64,000 nt of DNA from Sinotaia quadrata (GCA_028829895.1 CM054181.1:5604001-5668000), one strand, 5' to 3'; positions 49,247 to 60,990 are shown, numbered from the stretch's first letter. The notes: generated by a model not told the origin, from the letters alone. Numbers and translations are program-made.

Positions 49247-49443
49247 TCAAAAGAGCAGCTACAAAATACTGGTTGTAGACGAAAGCTGTTCACGAGCTAG
49301 TGGTCAGTGACTGATGCGTGCAGAAACATGTCAGTATTTTGATGAAATTACAAAACAGGTCTTTAGCATAATAAGTAAAATTACAAATTACTCAGTATTT
49401 AAAAGCAAAAGTGACCATTTTACTGTCGCAACTCAGTGCCACC

Positions 49444-49563
49444 ATGTCAGAGTCGAGTGCATCTGGAGGATACTATTTTCAAGATGGCGTCTGGCTTAAT
49501 CGGGGTGAGAGCACACGGAGCGAGCGCTATCAGAAATGGACAGACGACAACAAAAATTCTCAG
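49444..49563 (+). CDS. Small coiled-coil protein, first coding exon
   Basis: The ATG at 49444 lies in an ideal metazoan Kozak context (GCCACCATGT). It opens 40 codons starting MSESSASGGYYFQDGVWLN and ending KWTDDNKNSQ, closed by a donor (TCTCAG|GTACAT) in phase 0. The peptide is polar, begins with a short Ser/Gly-rich stretch and has an aromatic YYFQDGVW segment. A possible acceptor (ACTCAG at 49431-49436) lies just upstream, so a non-coding leader exon may exist. The phase matches the exon at 53129. I do not recognise the family. No signal peptide or membrane segment is visible. The exon reads through into the intron for about 32 more codons before a stop, which is why the donor decides the end. 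Confidence 0.6.
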
Positions 49564-49982
49564 GTACATTTCAAAATAAAAATGAAAACTTGTCTTAACA
49601 TACGTGTATTATGTATGAGTGAACATAAGATTTACCTTATTTACTATGGCCTGCATTAAAAATAAAACTTATCGAAATACACGTTAAAAATTTATATATT
49701 TTTTTTAGTTGCCTCTCCTTCTAGAAATAATGATGCAACCCAAATCCCAGTAAAACATCTGTATATTTGATAGTTAAGCTTTTCACACCAGACAGGTCAG
49801 TGAACGTCCTCTAAGGATGATTTCACGTGCAAGAATCCACTGCATTTAATGAGATAATGGAGGTTACCATTAGAAATAGTGACTTTGTGATCATCTCCCT
49901 ATTATAGTCAATGACCTGATTACCATTAGAAATAGTGAACTTTGGTCATCTCCCTATTAAAGTCAATGACCTGATTATCTGT

Positions 49983-50423
49983 ATCACACGTACCGTACGT
50001 GGTGGCTGCCGTCCTTACTGTCTATCGGTGCAAATCTATTTTAAGTGAAATGCTTTATTCATTCGGATCAGTGTTGTGTTCGTGGTGCCGTTGTAAATGG
50101 ATTCTTCAAATAAAACTAATAAATGCTCAAACTCCTAATCTGCATTCAGCTATAGTGCAAACAAGGACCAGAAAATCTACTCAAAATCATCTTGCTCAAA
50201 ATTTATGGTACGTATTCTTTATATTTTTAGTCCAACCAGTCTGAACTCAGATGTAATTGGAACTTTAGAACCTGAGTTATTTACTCGTCCAGTTATTTAA
50301 GATTTTAGTCCAACATCACCACGAACACAACAATGATCCGAATGCATAAAGCATTTCACTTAAAATAGATTTGCACCGATAGACAATAACGACTGCAGCC
50401 ACCACTTACGGGAAGGTAGTGAT
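49983..50423. mobile_element. Foldback element: two arms of about 112 bp in inverted orientation
   Basis: The left arm (49983-50093) and right arm (50311-50423) are inverted copies with about 90% identity by eye. They share the cores GTGGTGGCTGC, CTATCGGTGCAAATC and TTTTAAGTGAAATGCTTTAT. A 217-bp AT-rich spacer separates them. No clear target-site duplication is visible. It lies in the coiled-coil gene intron and its RNA would fold into a long hairpin. Confidence 0.8.
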
Positions 50424-50591
50424 AAATATTTGATGGGTCTTTGGCACCTATCTATCTTTGGGAGAGTTTCATTCATATATTAATTCACGAAAATCTTTGG
50501 CAACATATATATATATATATTTCCCCACCACCAAGTACGTGTATATATGAACATCTGTTGGGAGGTGTTGAGTGATATGTTTCGCAATGAG

Positions 50592-50745
50592 TAAGTAGTC
50601 TTGGGATAGTAACAATGTTACATTATCTTCAGTGACTTTGGTGAGTAGTCTTGGGATAGTAACAATGTTACATTATCTCCAGTGACTTTGATGAGTAGTC
50701 TTGGGATAGTAACAATGTTACATTATCTTCAGTGACTTTGGTGAG
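50592..50745. repeat. Repeat of about 52-58 bp, 3 copies
   Basis: Units starting GTAGTCTTGGGATAGTAAC. Confidence 0.93.
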
Positions 50746-50871
50746 TAAGGGTAGTGCATTTTGGTGTAGCAATGATAGATACGTCGTCAGTAATATCTTT
50801 GGTGCAGTAACACAAAAGCAACAAAACATAATACAGGTTGGTATTAACACGAAGTCAGTATGTGGCGCAGC

Positions 50872-51240
50872 AGTTAAAAGGTGTTAATTTCAGGAGATAA
50901 CGACCAGCAGTTAAAAGGTGTTAATTTCAGGAGATAACGACCAGCAGTTAAAAGGTGTTAATTTCAGGAGATAACGACCAGCAGTTAAAAGGTGTTAATT
51001 TCAGGAGATAACGACCAGCAGTTAAAAGGTGTTAATTTCAGGAGATAACGACCAGCAGTTAAAAGATGTTAATTTCAGGAGATAACGACCAGCAGTTCAA
51101 AGGTGTTAATTTCAGGAGATAACGACCAGCAGTTAAAAGGTGTTAATTTCAGGAGATAACGACCAGCAGTTAAAAGGTGTTAATTTCAGGAGATAACGAC
51201 CAGCAGTTAAAAGGTGTTAATTTCAGGAGATAACGACCAG
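50872..51240. repeat. 37-bp minisatellite, 10 copies
   Basis: Near-identical units starting CAGCAGTTAAAAGGTG. Confidence 0.97.
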
Positions 51241-52174
51241 GACATGAGTGGGTGGAATGGTAGGACAGAAATGGGTAACATTTTCCAGTTGTCCTGATAT
51301 AAATTAATTTCTTTATAATTTTTAAGTTTAATGCTGAATGCTGTTGATGTAGAGCTATTAATATAACTTAAGAAGACAGCTCCTGTTGCCTCTTTCTGGT
51401 ATCAACCCATCTTTGGGGTAGTGGAGGGGGGCGTTGTCGACACTGAGCGGTCCCCATGGTGGTTGGTTCCCAAGAATATAGTGAGGGGAGATAAGTCCCG
51501 CTCGAGCTCTCTAGCGCCGAGAATGTCCTAAGACCTGAAAGAGAAGTAATCAAATGTGACCACCACCACCATCCTTGCTTGTAATCCTCAGCAACTTAAG
51601 TTATGACTCATTTGCTAGAGGTGTTCCCCGTATGTTTATTCATCATAATGGCACGGATAATTTTGCTAAGAAATTAAAACTTTCTGCTGTAATGAACGAG
51701 TTATTTATTTTTATTGTTTACAAATTTCTTTTGCTGTCATTTCTCTTTTATTTGTTTTCTTTTTGTCTGTTGTTGTCTGTTTATGTTTGCCTATTTTCGT
51801 TTTTGGGGTATTTTTTATATTATTTTTTTTTTATATTTGGGGTTTCGAGGTGTTTTATTTTGTTGCGTTCGTTAATTTTATTGGTATTTTTTCTTTGTTT
51901 CTGTTGGTTTTGTTGTTGTTTATTTATTCTGTATTGTGTTTTTACTGATTTCTGTTTTGCTTCTCTTTGTGATTTGTTGTTGTTGTTATTGTCATGTTTT
52001 TTGTTGATGTAGTGTTATTGCAGTGTTATGTATTTATTGAGTTTTTGTTTAATATTTACTATTTTGTTTTTACATTTTTTGTTGTTTACATTCTGTTGTT
52101 TCTCTTACCTTTATTTTGTAGATAGGAAAGTGTTTGTGATGTTACGTTTCTGTTGTTAATGGTATATATGGTTG

Positions 52175-52470
52175 TATTTTTGTACTGCATTTGTTACTTG
52201 TATTGTTTGTATGTTGTTATTTTGCACTGCATTTGTTACTTGTATTGTTTGTATGTTGTTATTTTTGCACTGCATTTGTTACTTGTATTGTTTGTATGTT
52301 GTTATTTTTGCACTGCATTTGTTACTTGTATTGTTTGTATGTTGTTATTTTTGCACTGCATTTGTTACTTGTATTGTTTGTATGTTGTATTTTTGCACTG
52401 CATTTGTTACTTGTATTGTTTGTATGTTGTATTTTTGCACTGCATTTGTTCCTTGTATTGTTTGTATGTT
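52175..52470. repeat. 43-bp minisatellite, 7 copies
   Basis: Units contain GCACTGCATTTGTTACTTG. Frames over it in three registers (Cys/Leu/Val-rich) are artefacts. Confidence 0.95.
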
Positions 52471-52511
52471 GTATTGCGTGAACGTTTTAAGAGCACTTTC
52501 ACGTGCATCTT

Positions 52512-53052
52512 TTTAAACATCTTCTAATCATCCCCAGGTTTTTCTACATGTTAAACATCTTCTAATCATCCCCAGGTTTTTCTACATTTTAAACATCTTC
52601 TAATCATCCCCAGGTTTTTCTACATTCTAAACATCTTCTAATCACCCTCAGCTTTTTCTACATTCTAAACATCTTCTAATCACCCTCAGCTTTTTCTAAA
52701 TTCTAAACATCTTCTAATCACCCTCAGCTTTTTCTACATTCTAAACATCTTCTAATCACCCTCAGCTTTTTCTACATTCTAAACATCTTCTAATCATCCC
52801 CAGGTTTTTCTACATTCTAAACATCTTCTAATCATCCCCAGCTTTTTCTACATTTTAAACATCTTCTAATCATCCCCAGCTTTTTCTACATTTTAAACAT
52901 CTTCTAATCATCCCCAGCTTTTTCTACATTTTAAACATCTTCTAATCATCCCCAGGTTTTTCTACATTCTAAACATCTTCTAATCATCCCCAGGTTTTTC
53001 TACATTCTAAACATCTTCTAATCATCCCCAGCTTTTTCTACATTCTAAACAT
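52512..53052. repeat. 38-bp minisatellite, about 14 copies, upstream of the exon 53129 acceptor
   Basis: Units contain AAACATCTTCTAATCATCCC then CAG and CTTTTTCTACATT. Each has a pyrimidine-rich stretch, a CTAAT branch-site-like motif and a CAG. Confidence 0.96.
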
Positions 53053-53128
53053 CCACGATACCGTCCCCTACTCTCACTTTCGTTCACAACTACACTTAAT
53101 TCTAAACATTTGCTCATCATTCCATCAG

Positions 53129-53575
53129 GTGGAGCGGTTGTCGCGTCAGCAGCACAGCAACCTAGTGAAGCTGAACACCGAATGCCTGGAGGTGCGTAAC
53201 GAACTGCGGGGGCTCAAACTCTACAAACGGCAAATGAGTCGACGAAACCGTAGCATCGACCCCAATGACACGCCAAAGACCTTGTCCCAAGCCACGGCCT
53301 TCCCCTCCATCGCAGGTCTCAACAAGACAAAGTCACCGTCCGCAGGGAGCTTAGCCTCGTCTTCCAGCGGACAGTCTTCCATAGGGCCCGCTCCCGTGGG
53401 AGCCGGGAAAACCTCGAGAGTAGGGGTGGTTAGTACCGAGGGTTTCGTTATGCGGGGCAAGGCCGTGGGTGGCAGCGGGGCTACGAACAGTGACCCTGCG
53501 GCACAAAAGGTCAAGAAGATGCACAGTTTCAGAAACCTCAGTAAACTGAAGAACGACATGGAGGTGAAGTGGTAA
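53129..53575 (+). CDS. Small coiled-coil protein, terminal exon
   Basis: The exon starts after an acceptor ending CCATCAG (53122-53128) and is open in phase 0 to TAA at 53573-53575. GC is clearly raised over the AT-rich flanks. The first 35 residues (VERLSRQQHSNLVKL followed by NTECLEVRNELRGLKL) form a probable coiled coil. A basic patch (YKRQMSRRNR), a low-complexity Ser/Gly/Ala-rich linker of about 80 residues and a basic tail (KVKKMHSFRNLSKLKND) follow. With the 49444 exon it makes a 188-aa protein. I cannot name it. A short scaffold, cytoskeletal or ciliary protein would fit the coiled coil, but that is speculation. The start and the two-exon structure are inferred; extra exons in the 3.6 kb intron are possible. 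Confidence 0.75.
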   Translation: MERLSRQQHSNLVKLNTECLEVRNELRGLKLYKRQMSRRNRSIDPNDTPKTLSQATAFPSIAGLNKTKSPSAGSLASSSSGQSSIGPAPVGAGKTSRVGVVSTEGFVMRGKAVGGSGATNSDPAAQKVKKMHSFRNLSKLKNDMEVKW

Positions 53576-53660
53576 AGGTCAGAGGTTAGAAAATGTGTTC
53601 AAAATGATGAATGGCACTGTGGCCGAACTCCAGAAGAAAGCGAGGTTTACGGGTGAAAAA

Positions 53661-53671
53661 AATAAAATAAA
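53661..53671 (+). terminator. Poly(A) signal of the coiled-coil gene
   Basis: Two overlapping AATAAA hexamers (53661 and 53666) lie 86-96 bp after the stop codon, with another at 53793. This is a normal position for a short 3' UTR. Confidence 0.45.
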
Positions 53672-53866
53672 GCTGGTCGAAACTGAACTTCTCTCAAGAA
53701 ATCATTTGAATATTGTTTCATATTTAACACTTTCTGCTAAATGCAAACAAAATAGTTATCCACTAGCCAAGAAAAGGAAATATCTTTCTTGAAATAAATA
53801 CTTGCGAAATATATATTCTCTGACCCCCGGAGAAATAAGTATTACGGTTAACGGGGGGGTGGGGTA

Positions 53867-53987
<121 letters not shown>

Positions 53988-54254
53988 TGTTTAGAAAAAT
54001 AGGACAGATGCTAAAATAAGAAAAATAACATTGTTACCATAGTACGAAGAAACAACAATATTATCGAAAATAGTGCATTATTCTTGATATCCCATAATTT
54101 TTTTCTGGAAGATTCAGCCAACCAATATTTTTAAATCGACACAGCTTGCCATCATCCACTGTGCAAAATTATCATGAAGTTCATAGGACGGAGAAATAGT
54201 TACCTGTTGAGTAATATTTAGCAACAACGACCTGTCAGCAAAACCAAATCGTGC

Positions 54255-54495
54255 ACAAAATATATGGATATATATAGCATGCAATATATTTACATGCACA
54301 CATATATAGACATATACATATGACATGCAATATATTTACATGCACACATATATAGACATATACATACGACATGCAATATATTTACATGCACACATATATA
54401 GACATATACATACGACATGCAATATATTTACATGCACACATATATAGACATATACATATGACATGCAATATATTTACATGCACACATATATAGAT
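54255..54495. repeat. 46-bp minisatellite, 5 copies
   Basis: Units contain ACATGCAATATATTTACATG. Confidence 0.95.
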
Positions 54496-54864
54496 GTATA
54501 CACATACATTAGAGTTTTTCAATGATTTAAACTATCACACAGTTACTGCAGTTTTTTTAGACGACCGCTAATTTGGAAACACTTGCTCTAGATTAAATTT
54601 GGTAAACTACTGGCAACAGCAGGTCCATTGTAGCAGAAACCAGTCTGTTGTAGCAGAAACCAGTCCGTTGTAGCAGAAAGAAGTCCATTATCTGTAACTG
54701 CATGCCATCCGTTAGAGAATGCTATTGACACTTTATGTGTGTGTGTCCTTGTAGTAGACAAGAAAGAGTTCCTGGCGGACAATATACATCTGTGACTTAT
54801 TAGTGGTGATTGGAAACTCACTCTTTGCGCAACTTGTTCTGCGGTGTGCAAATGAGATAATATG

Positions 54865-55640
54865 TGAAGTGTATTCAGTACGTTTTGAAATAGTTATTAT
54901 GCAGAATGTTTAGTATAATTAGGTTTTGAAATAGTCATTATGCAGAATATTTAGTATAATTAGGTTTTGAAATAGTCATTATGCAGTATGTTTAGTATAA
55001 TTAGGTTTTGAAATAGTCATTATGCAGTATGTTTAGTATAATTAGGTTGTGAAATAGTCATTATGCAGTATGTTTAGTATTATTACGTTTTGAAATAGTC
55101 ATTATGCAGTATGTTTAGTATAATTAGGTTTTGAAATAGTCATTATGCAGTATGTTTAGTATTTTTACGTTTTGAAATAGTCATTATGCAGCATGTTTAG
55201 TATTATTACGATTTGAAATAATCATTATGCACTATTTTAGTATTATTACGTTTTGAAATTATTTAAAAACATAATAATAATGACTATTTCAAAACGTAAT
55301 AATACTATTATTATTAGTACGTTATTATTAGTCATTATTAGTACGTTTTGAAATAGTCATTATTGGTATGTTTTGAAATAGTCATTATTAGTACGTTTTG
55401 AAATAGTCATTATTAGTACGTTTTGAAATAGTCACTATTAGTACGTTTTGAAATAATCATTATTAGTATGTTTTGAAATAGTCATTATTAGTACGTTTTG
55501 AAATAGTCATTATTAGTATGTTTTGAAATAGTCATTATTAGTACGTTTTGAAATAGTTATTATTAGTATGTTTTGAAATAGTCATTACTGGTACGTTTTG
55601 AAATAGTCATGATTAGTATTGTTTGAAATAACCATTATTC
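54865..55640. repeat. Minisatellite with unit change and hairpin
   Basis: The first part has units of about 52 bp (TTTTGAAATAGTCATTATGC plus AGTATGTTTAGTAT). After 55310 the unit shrinks to about 30 bp (TTAGTACGTTTTGAAATAG). At the switch, 55239-55259 and 55286-55306 form a perfect 21-bp inverted repeat. Confidence 0.95.
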
Positions 55641-55867
55641 AACAAGTTTAGAATTAGCCTTTATGCTGTATATTAAAGAATTTTAGTCATTATTCAGTAT
55701 GCTTATATTAATCATTATTCAATACCTTTTGAATCAGTCATTCATTAACCATTTTTCCAATCAACCGCTTGACCGTACCACTGTACCTCGTACCACTGTC
55801 CATCCGTTGTACGAGGAATCGTGTGTACCCCCATCTGTTGTTTCTTCTTCATCCCTCATGCTCTCAG

Positions 55868-56014
55868 GGAGATAACACTTGCTGTCTGATTGGTCAGTAC
55901 TGTGGTCTTCAGGACGTGCTGATCTGTTCAGCATTGCTCCTCCACCCCCCACCCCCAACTCCCGTAAATAGCTGTGATGTCTTCAGTCAAGCTGGCTTAA
56001 AGGCAAAATTTTAG
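55868..56014 (+). other. Candidate exon, cysteine-rich open frame
   Basis: A long pyrimidine tract ending ATGCTCTCAG (55858-55867) precedes an open frame starting GDNTCCLIGQYCGLQDVLIC, passing through a proline run and ending at TAG 56012-56014. Higher GC than the flanks. Not recognised; no partner exon identified. Confidence 0.15.
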
Positions 56015-56089
56015 TCCAGTAGTTGCAAAATGTAGCGGTTGTATATATCGTATTTGTTTGCCTTATAATTGTTGTTATCCAGTCAATAT

Positions 56090-56660
56090 ATTTTCTTTAT
56101 TAGATTGTGACAATATTTTCTATAATAAATTGTTACAATACATTTTCTGTATTAACTTCTGACAATATTTTCTGTAATAACTTATGACAATATTTTCTGT
56201 AATAACTTGTTACAATATATTTTCTGTATTAGTTTGTGACAAAATTTTCTGTAATAAATTGTGACAATATTTTCTGTAATAACTTGTTACAATATATTTT
56301 CTGTATTAGCTTGTGACAATATTTTCTGTAATAAATTGTGAAAATATTTTCTGTAATAATTTGTTACAATATATTTTCTGTAATAACTTGACAATATTTT
56401 CAGTAATTACTTGTAACAATATATTTTATGTAATAACTTGTGACAGTATTTAATGTAATAATTTGTGAAAATATTTTATGTAGTAACCTGTGACAGTATT
56501 TTATTCGATTACTTGTGACAATACTTTTAAAAAACTTGTGACAATACTTTTAATAACTTGTGACAATACTTTAAAAAACTTGTGACAATACTTTTAATAA
56601 CTTGTGACAATACTTTTAATAATTTATGACAATAATTTTAATAACTTGTGACAATATTTT
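56090..56660. repeat. Degenerate array of about 20-30-bp units
   Basis: Recurring TTTTCTGTAATAACTTGTGA and CAATACTTTTAATAACTTG. Confidence 0.9.
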
Positions 56661-56714
56661 ATGTGCTAAAGTTAGAAGCAAGCAAGTCTCGTTTGGCTGA
56701 AATTGTATTCGGGG

Positions 56715-57000
56715 AGATGTTTCTAGCAATCTGTTTAGGATGAAGTGATGTTTCTAGCAAACTGTTTAGCAATTTGTTCAGAATGACGTGTGATGTTTTG
56801 AGCAGTTTGTTCAGAATGACGTGTGATGTTTTGAGCAATTTGTCAGAATGACGTGTGATGTTTTGAGTAGTTTGTTCAGAATTATGTGTGTTGTTTTGAG
56901 AGGTTTGTTCAGAACGATGTGTGTTGTTTTGAGAGGTTTGTTCAGAACGATGTGTGTTGTTTTGAGAGGTTTGTTCAGAATGACGTGTGTTGTTTTGAGT
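56715..57000. repeat. Repeat of about 35 bp, about 8 copies
   Basis: Units contain TTTGTTCAGAATGACGTG and TGTTTTGAG. Confidence 0.9.
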
Positions 57001-57149
57001 AACCTTCTTTAGATGTGTAGAAATGTTAGATACAATTATTTAGTTTATATGTTGCAGGTAACTAGTTTGCTTTTGTTTTGAAACCGAAAGACAGAATAAA
57101 AGTTATTTTAAGAAAAAGTGTGAATACTCACGACTGATGGTATTCACCC

Positions 57150-58235
57150 ATGTAGTGCCAGAAATACCCATGATGCATCCCTTTAGTGCCACAGAAAAAT
57201 TATAATCAGAAATACCCATGATGCATACTTTTACTGCCACAGAAAAATTATAATTATAAATACCCATGATGCAACCCTTTAGTGCCACAAAAAATTATAA
57301 TCATAAATACCCATGATGCATACTTTTACTGCCACAGAAAAATTATAATTATAAATACCCATGATGCAACCCTTTAGTGCCACAAAAAATTATAATCATA
57401 AATACCCATGATGCATACTTTTACTGCCACAGAAAAATTATAATCATAAATACCCATGATGCATCCCTTTAGTGCCACAGAAAAATTATAATCATAAATA
57501 CCCATGATGCATACTTTTACTGCCACAGAAAAATTATAATCATAAATACCCATGATGCATCCCTTTAGTGCCACAAAAAATTATAATCATAAATACCCAT
57601 GATGCATCCCTTTAGTGCCACAAAAATTATAATCATAAATACCCATGATGCATCCCTTTAGTGCCACAAAAATTATAATCATAAATACCCATGATGCATA
57701 CTTTTACTGCCACAGAAAAATTATAATTATAAATACCCATGATGTATCCCTTTAGTGCCACAAAAAATTATAATCATAAATACCCATGATGCATACTTTT
57801 ACTGCCACAGAAAAATTATAATTATAAATACCCATGATGCATCCCTTTAGTGCCACAAAAAATTATAATCATAAATACCCATGACTCATCCCCTTAGTGC
57901 CACAGAAAAATTATAATCATAAATATCCATGACATCCATTTTGCGCTATAGAAAAAATGTAATCTTGAATATCCATGACACCTTTTTAGTGCCATAGAAA
58001 AAATTATAATAGCGAGTATCCATGACACATTCTTTTAGTGCCATAGAAAAATTATAATCTTGACACATCCTTTAGTGCCACAGATAAATTATAATCGCGA
58101 ATATACATGACACATTCTCTTAGTGTCATAGTAAAATTATAATCTCGAATATTATTGACTCTTCCTTTTAGTGCCACAGACAAATTATAATCGTGAATAT
58201 CCATGATACATTTCTTTAGTGCCACAGACAAGTTA
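57150..58235. repeat. Minisatellite, unit about 57 bp, about 19 copies
   Basis: Units contain AAATACCCATGATGCATCCC and GTGCCACAGAAAAATTATAA. Divergence increases towards the right. Confidence 0.96.
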
Positions 58236-58375
58236 TAATCATGAATTTGTTTAACTGGTTGTTCTGCTGTCATTGCTAAATTTTACTGTTGTGTAATGAT
58301 TTATGGTTTTGTTGTGTAGTGTGTATTTCTAATGTTTTCATTGTTTTATGTACATCCTTGCTGCTTTTGTCGTTT

Positions 58376-58505
58376 TGAAGTGTGCTGCTCTTTTCACTGA
58401 ACTTTGATGTATTCGTTGTGTTCCGTAGTGCTGCTCTTTTCACTGAACTTTGATGTATTCGTTGTGTTGCTCTTTTCAATGAACTTTGATGTATTCGTTG
58501 TGCTG
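58376..58505. repeat. Repeat of about 50 bp
   Basis: Copies of GTGCTGCTCTTTTCACTGAA and TTTGATGTATTCGTTGTG. Confidence 0.85.
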
Positions 58506-58699
58506 CAATCTTTTCGTTGTGATGTCTGTTGTCACAATTTCAATGTGTTGTGTAATGTAGTACATGTAACATTCTTTTAAGTGTGTATATTACATTTAAC
58601 AGACTGTGTATCTGTGGTATGTAGTGTGTCTGAGAAACATGTTATTGTGCGTGCTGTCTAATTATGTTTTATTTAACACGTTCTTGTGTTGGCATGTAG

Positions 58700-58890
58700 T
58701 GTGGATTGCATTGACACGTCCAGAATACACTATGCTCCACTGATGTATGGTGGCCAGTATGCTGACTACATCAAGCAATTTCTGTTACAAGGAAATTACT
58801 GGTAACTCGTTCTGCTTGAGGGAGCTGGTATGGGGAAGAAGCACCAGGGTAGCTCTGAGAGAATAAAAGCAAATCAGTGTTCTGCAGTGT
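58700..58890 (+). other. Candidate terminal exon with poly(A) signal
   Basis: An acceptor-like ending (TTGGCATGTAG) at 58689-58699 is followed by a 34-codon frame (VDCIDTSRIHYAPLMYGG, then QYADYIKQFLLQGNYW) to TAA at 58803-58805. AATAAA follows at 58862. It needs two bases from an upstream exon (phase 2). The residue composition looks like real protein, but I cannot name a family and no matching upstream donor was identified. Confidence 0.25.
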
Positions 58891-59699
58891 GAGGAGGGAA
58901 TCATGTGGAATTGACAGTAATAACTGAACAATAATCTTGTGACCTTGTTACAACAAAAAAATAAGTATGCATAGGACTACTGAGAAAGCACCTAAATCAG
59001 GTTACATAGAAACTATTATTGCTATTACTAATAACTCCATTTCTGTTCTCTGAGAAAAAAACTATCCTGTGATTTATATTGACACTAATTGTTGAACTGT
59101 GCTTTAGGATATAAGACTGTATAGATATAGAAATTATTGGAATGTGGTTTCGAGGAAATATTGATGTCAAGTAATCTATTTCATTGTATTTGTTATTTGT
59201 AAATGTGATGTTGATTTAATAAATTTATTGACCTTCGTATGCATATTGATAATCTTGGAGAAGAAAGTGGATAGATGGGGGCTCGCTAAATATAGATTAA
59301 AGACGGATTTGTCTTCTCCTTTACTAAGTTTTTCACCTAAGGAAATATTGTGTGACGGTAAATGATTGTCTTGTTACGACGCCCGCATATCCGCCAAGTG
59401 AGAGAGACGAGTGGTGTCTGCTGGAGAATTATTAATAACATAAATTAATATTCTCATTACTTACAATGGATAATTAATGAATTAATACTAATAATAGCCA
59501 TTAACTAGATAGCATAGACGTCACACTGTGTTGCTAAGTTTCACTGTGAGGGAGCAGTATCTTTTCACGTACAAGTATGAACGCCATTAATTAAATAATA
59601 CCATATAATTTCTTTATTTTTAACCTACTTAAATTATAAAAATAGAACAAAATCACAACTCTTTATAAACAATAAAAAAATCAATTAGAGTTTTTCTGA
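58891..59699. other. Unique AT-rich sequence, no gene seen
   Basis: AATAAA at about 59217 could be a distal poly(A) signal of the 58700 candidate exon. Confidence 0.35.
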
Positions 59700-60030
59700 T
59701 CAAACAGAAATATCCAACATGAAATAAAAATATATACATGAAACAATAAATTAGTAAAGAAATATATACATAAAACAATAACTCAGTAAATAAAAATATA
59801 TACCTAAAGCAATAACTCAGTAAATAAAAATATATACCTAAAACATTCAATAAATAAAAATATATACATAAAACAATAACTCAGTAAATACAAATATATA
59901 CCTAAAACAATAACTTAATAAATAAAAATATATACATAAAACAATAACTCAGTAAATAAAAATACATACATAAAACAATAAAATATATAAAAAATATATA
60001 CATAAAACAATAACTCAGTAAAATAAAAAT
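59700..60030. repeat. Minisatellite, unit about 34 bp, about 9 copies
   Basis: Units contain ACATAAAACAATAACTCAG and TAAATAAAAATATAT. Confidence 0.93.
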
Positions 60031-60474
60031 ATACACTACTTCAACTAGCATTAATATTTTTGCTTAATATGTGATTTCTTTTTGAAATGTAACAAACATG
60101 ATGGAACATGTATATTTTCTTCTGTGTTATTATGAACTGTATACCCTAGTTTAAATGTTTCCCAAAGAATACTTGTGTTTAAAATCAATAAATTTATTAT
60201 TTAAATAAATTAATAAATATTATTAAGCATTCATTATAGCTGAAACTGCAACTGCAGTTTTAGCATGTATCACAACTTTTTCTATATGTTAATTTGATTT
60301 AATGTACCCTGTCTTCCTGTATATCAAGTGTTAATTTGATTTTAAGTACCCTGTCTTTCTGTATATCAAATGTCAATTTGATTTCATGTACCCTGTCTTT
60401 CCGTATTGAAAATGTTAATCTGATTTCAACATCATTTTTTTTGTTTTACTAGCAGATCAATGCACAGCATTTAC

Positions 60475-60545
60475 ACGAAAATGGCTCCATCACACACACA
60501 CGAAAATGGCTCCATCACCCACACGAAAATGGCTCCATCACACAC
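60475..60545. repeat. About 22-26-bp repeat, 3 copies
   Basis: ACACGAAAATGGCTCCATCA three times. Confidence 0.93.
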
Positions 60546-60599
60546 CAATTATTTGCATACGTATATACTATAAACCTACACCAGAATTTAAGTGCGCAC

Positions 60600-60941
60600 A
60601 TTTATCTAAACACAACACTATCTGCACACATTCATTGCCTGTCTGCACATACTATTTATCTACACACAGTTTATATATGCACATTGTTTGTCTCACACAC
60701 TGTTTATATACACACACTGTCTACAGATACTATTTATCTAAACACACTGTCTACACACTATCCACACACACTCTTTATTCACTATTTATCTACACACACT
60801 ATTTATTCACTGTTTATCTACACACACTGTCTACTATACACATACTATTTATCAACACACACTGTCTACACATACTATTTACCTACACACACTTTTAATC
60901 TACACACACTGTCTACACATACTGATTATCTAAGCGCCACA

Positions 60942-60989
<48 letters not shown>

Positions 60990-60990
60990 C
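60600..60990. repeat. CA-rich degenerate repeat ending in (CA)n
   Basis: Recurring CTGTCTACACATACTATTTA with a pure CA run at about 60947-60988. Confidence 0.9.

Larger units (their letters stand above)
49564..53128 (+). other. 3.6 kb intron of the coiled-coil gene
   Basis: Phase 0 at both ends (GT at 49564, AG at 53127-53128). It holds a foldback element (49983-50423), tandem arrays at 50592-50745, 50872-51240, 52175-52470 and 52512-53052, and a T-rich stretch at 51700-52170. A 200-bp higher-GC patch at 51365-51555 is unexplained. Confidence 0.55.

Noticed and set aside
51365..51555. GC-rich minus-strand frame as a possible exon or gene fragment
   Set aside because: No recognisable domain, splice signals or partner exons; possibly an unidentified repeat fragment.
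52153..52527. Three overlapping Cys/Leu-rich frames resembling membrane proteins
   Set aside because: A T-rich 43-bp repeat translated in three registers; hydrophobicity follows from T-richness.
53221..53559. 112-codon minus-strand frame opposite the coiled-coil exon
   Set aside because: Shadow of the plus-strand exon, which has better splice signals, coding composition and a poly(A) site.
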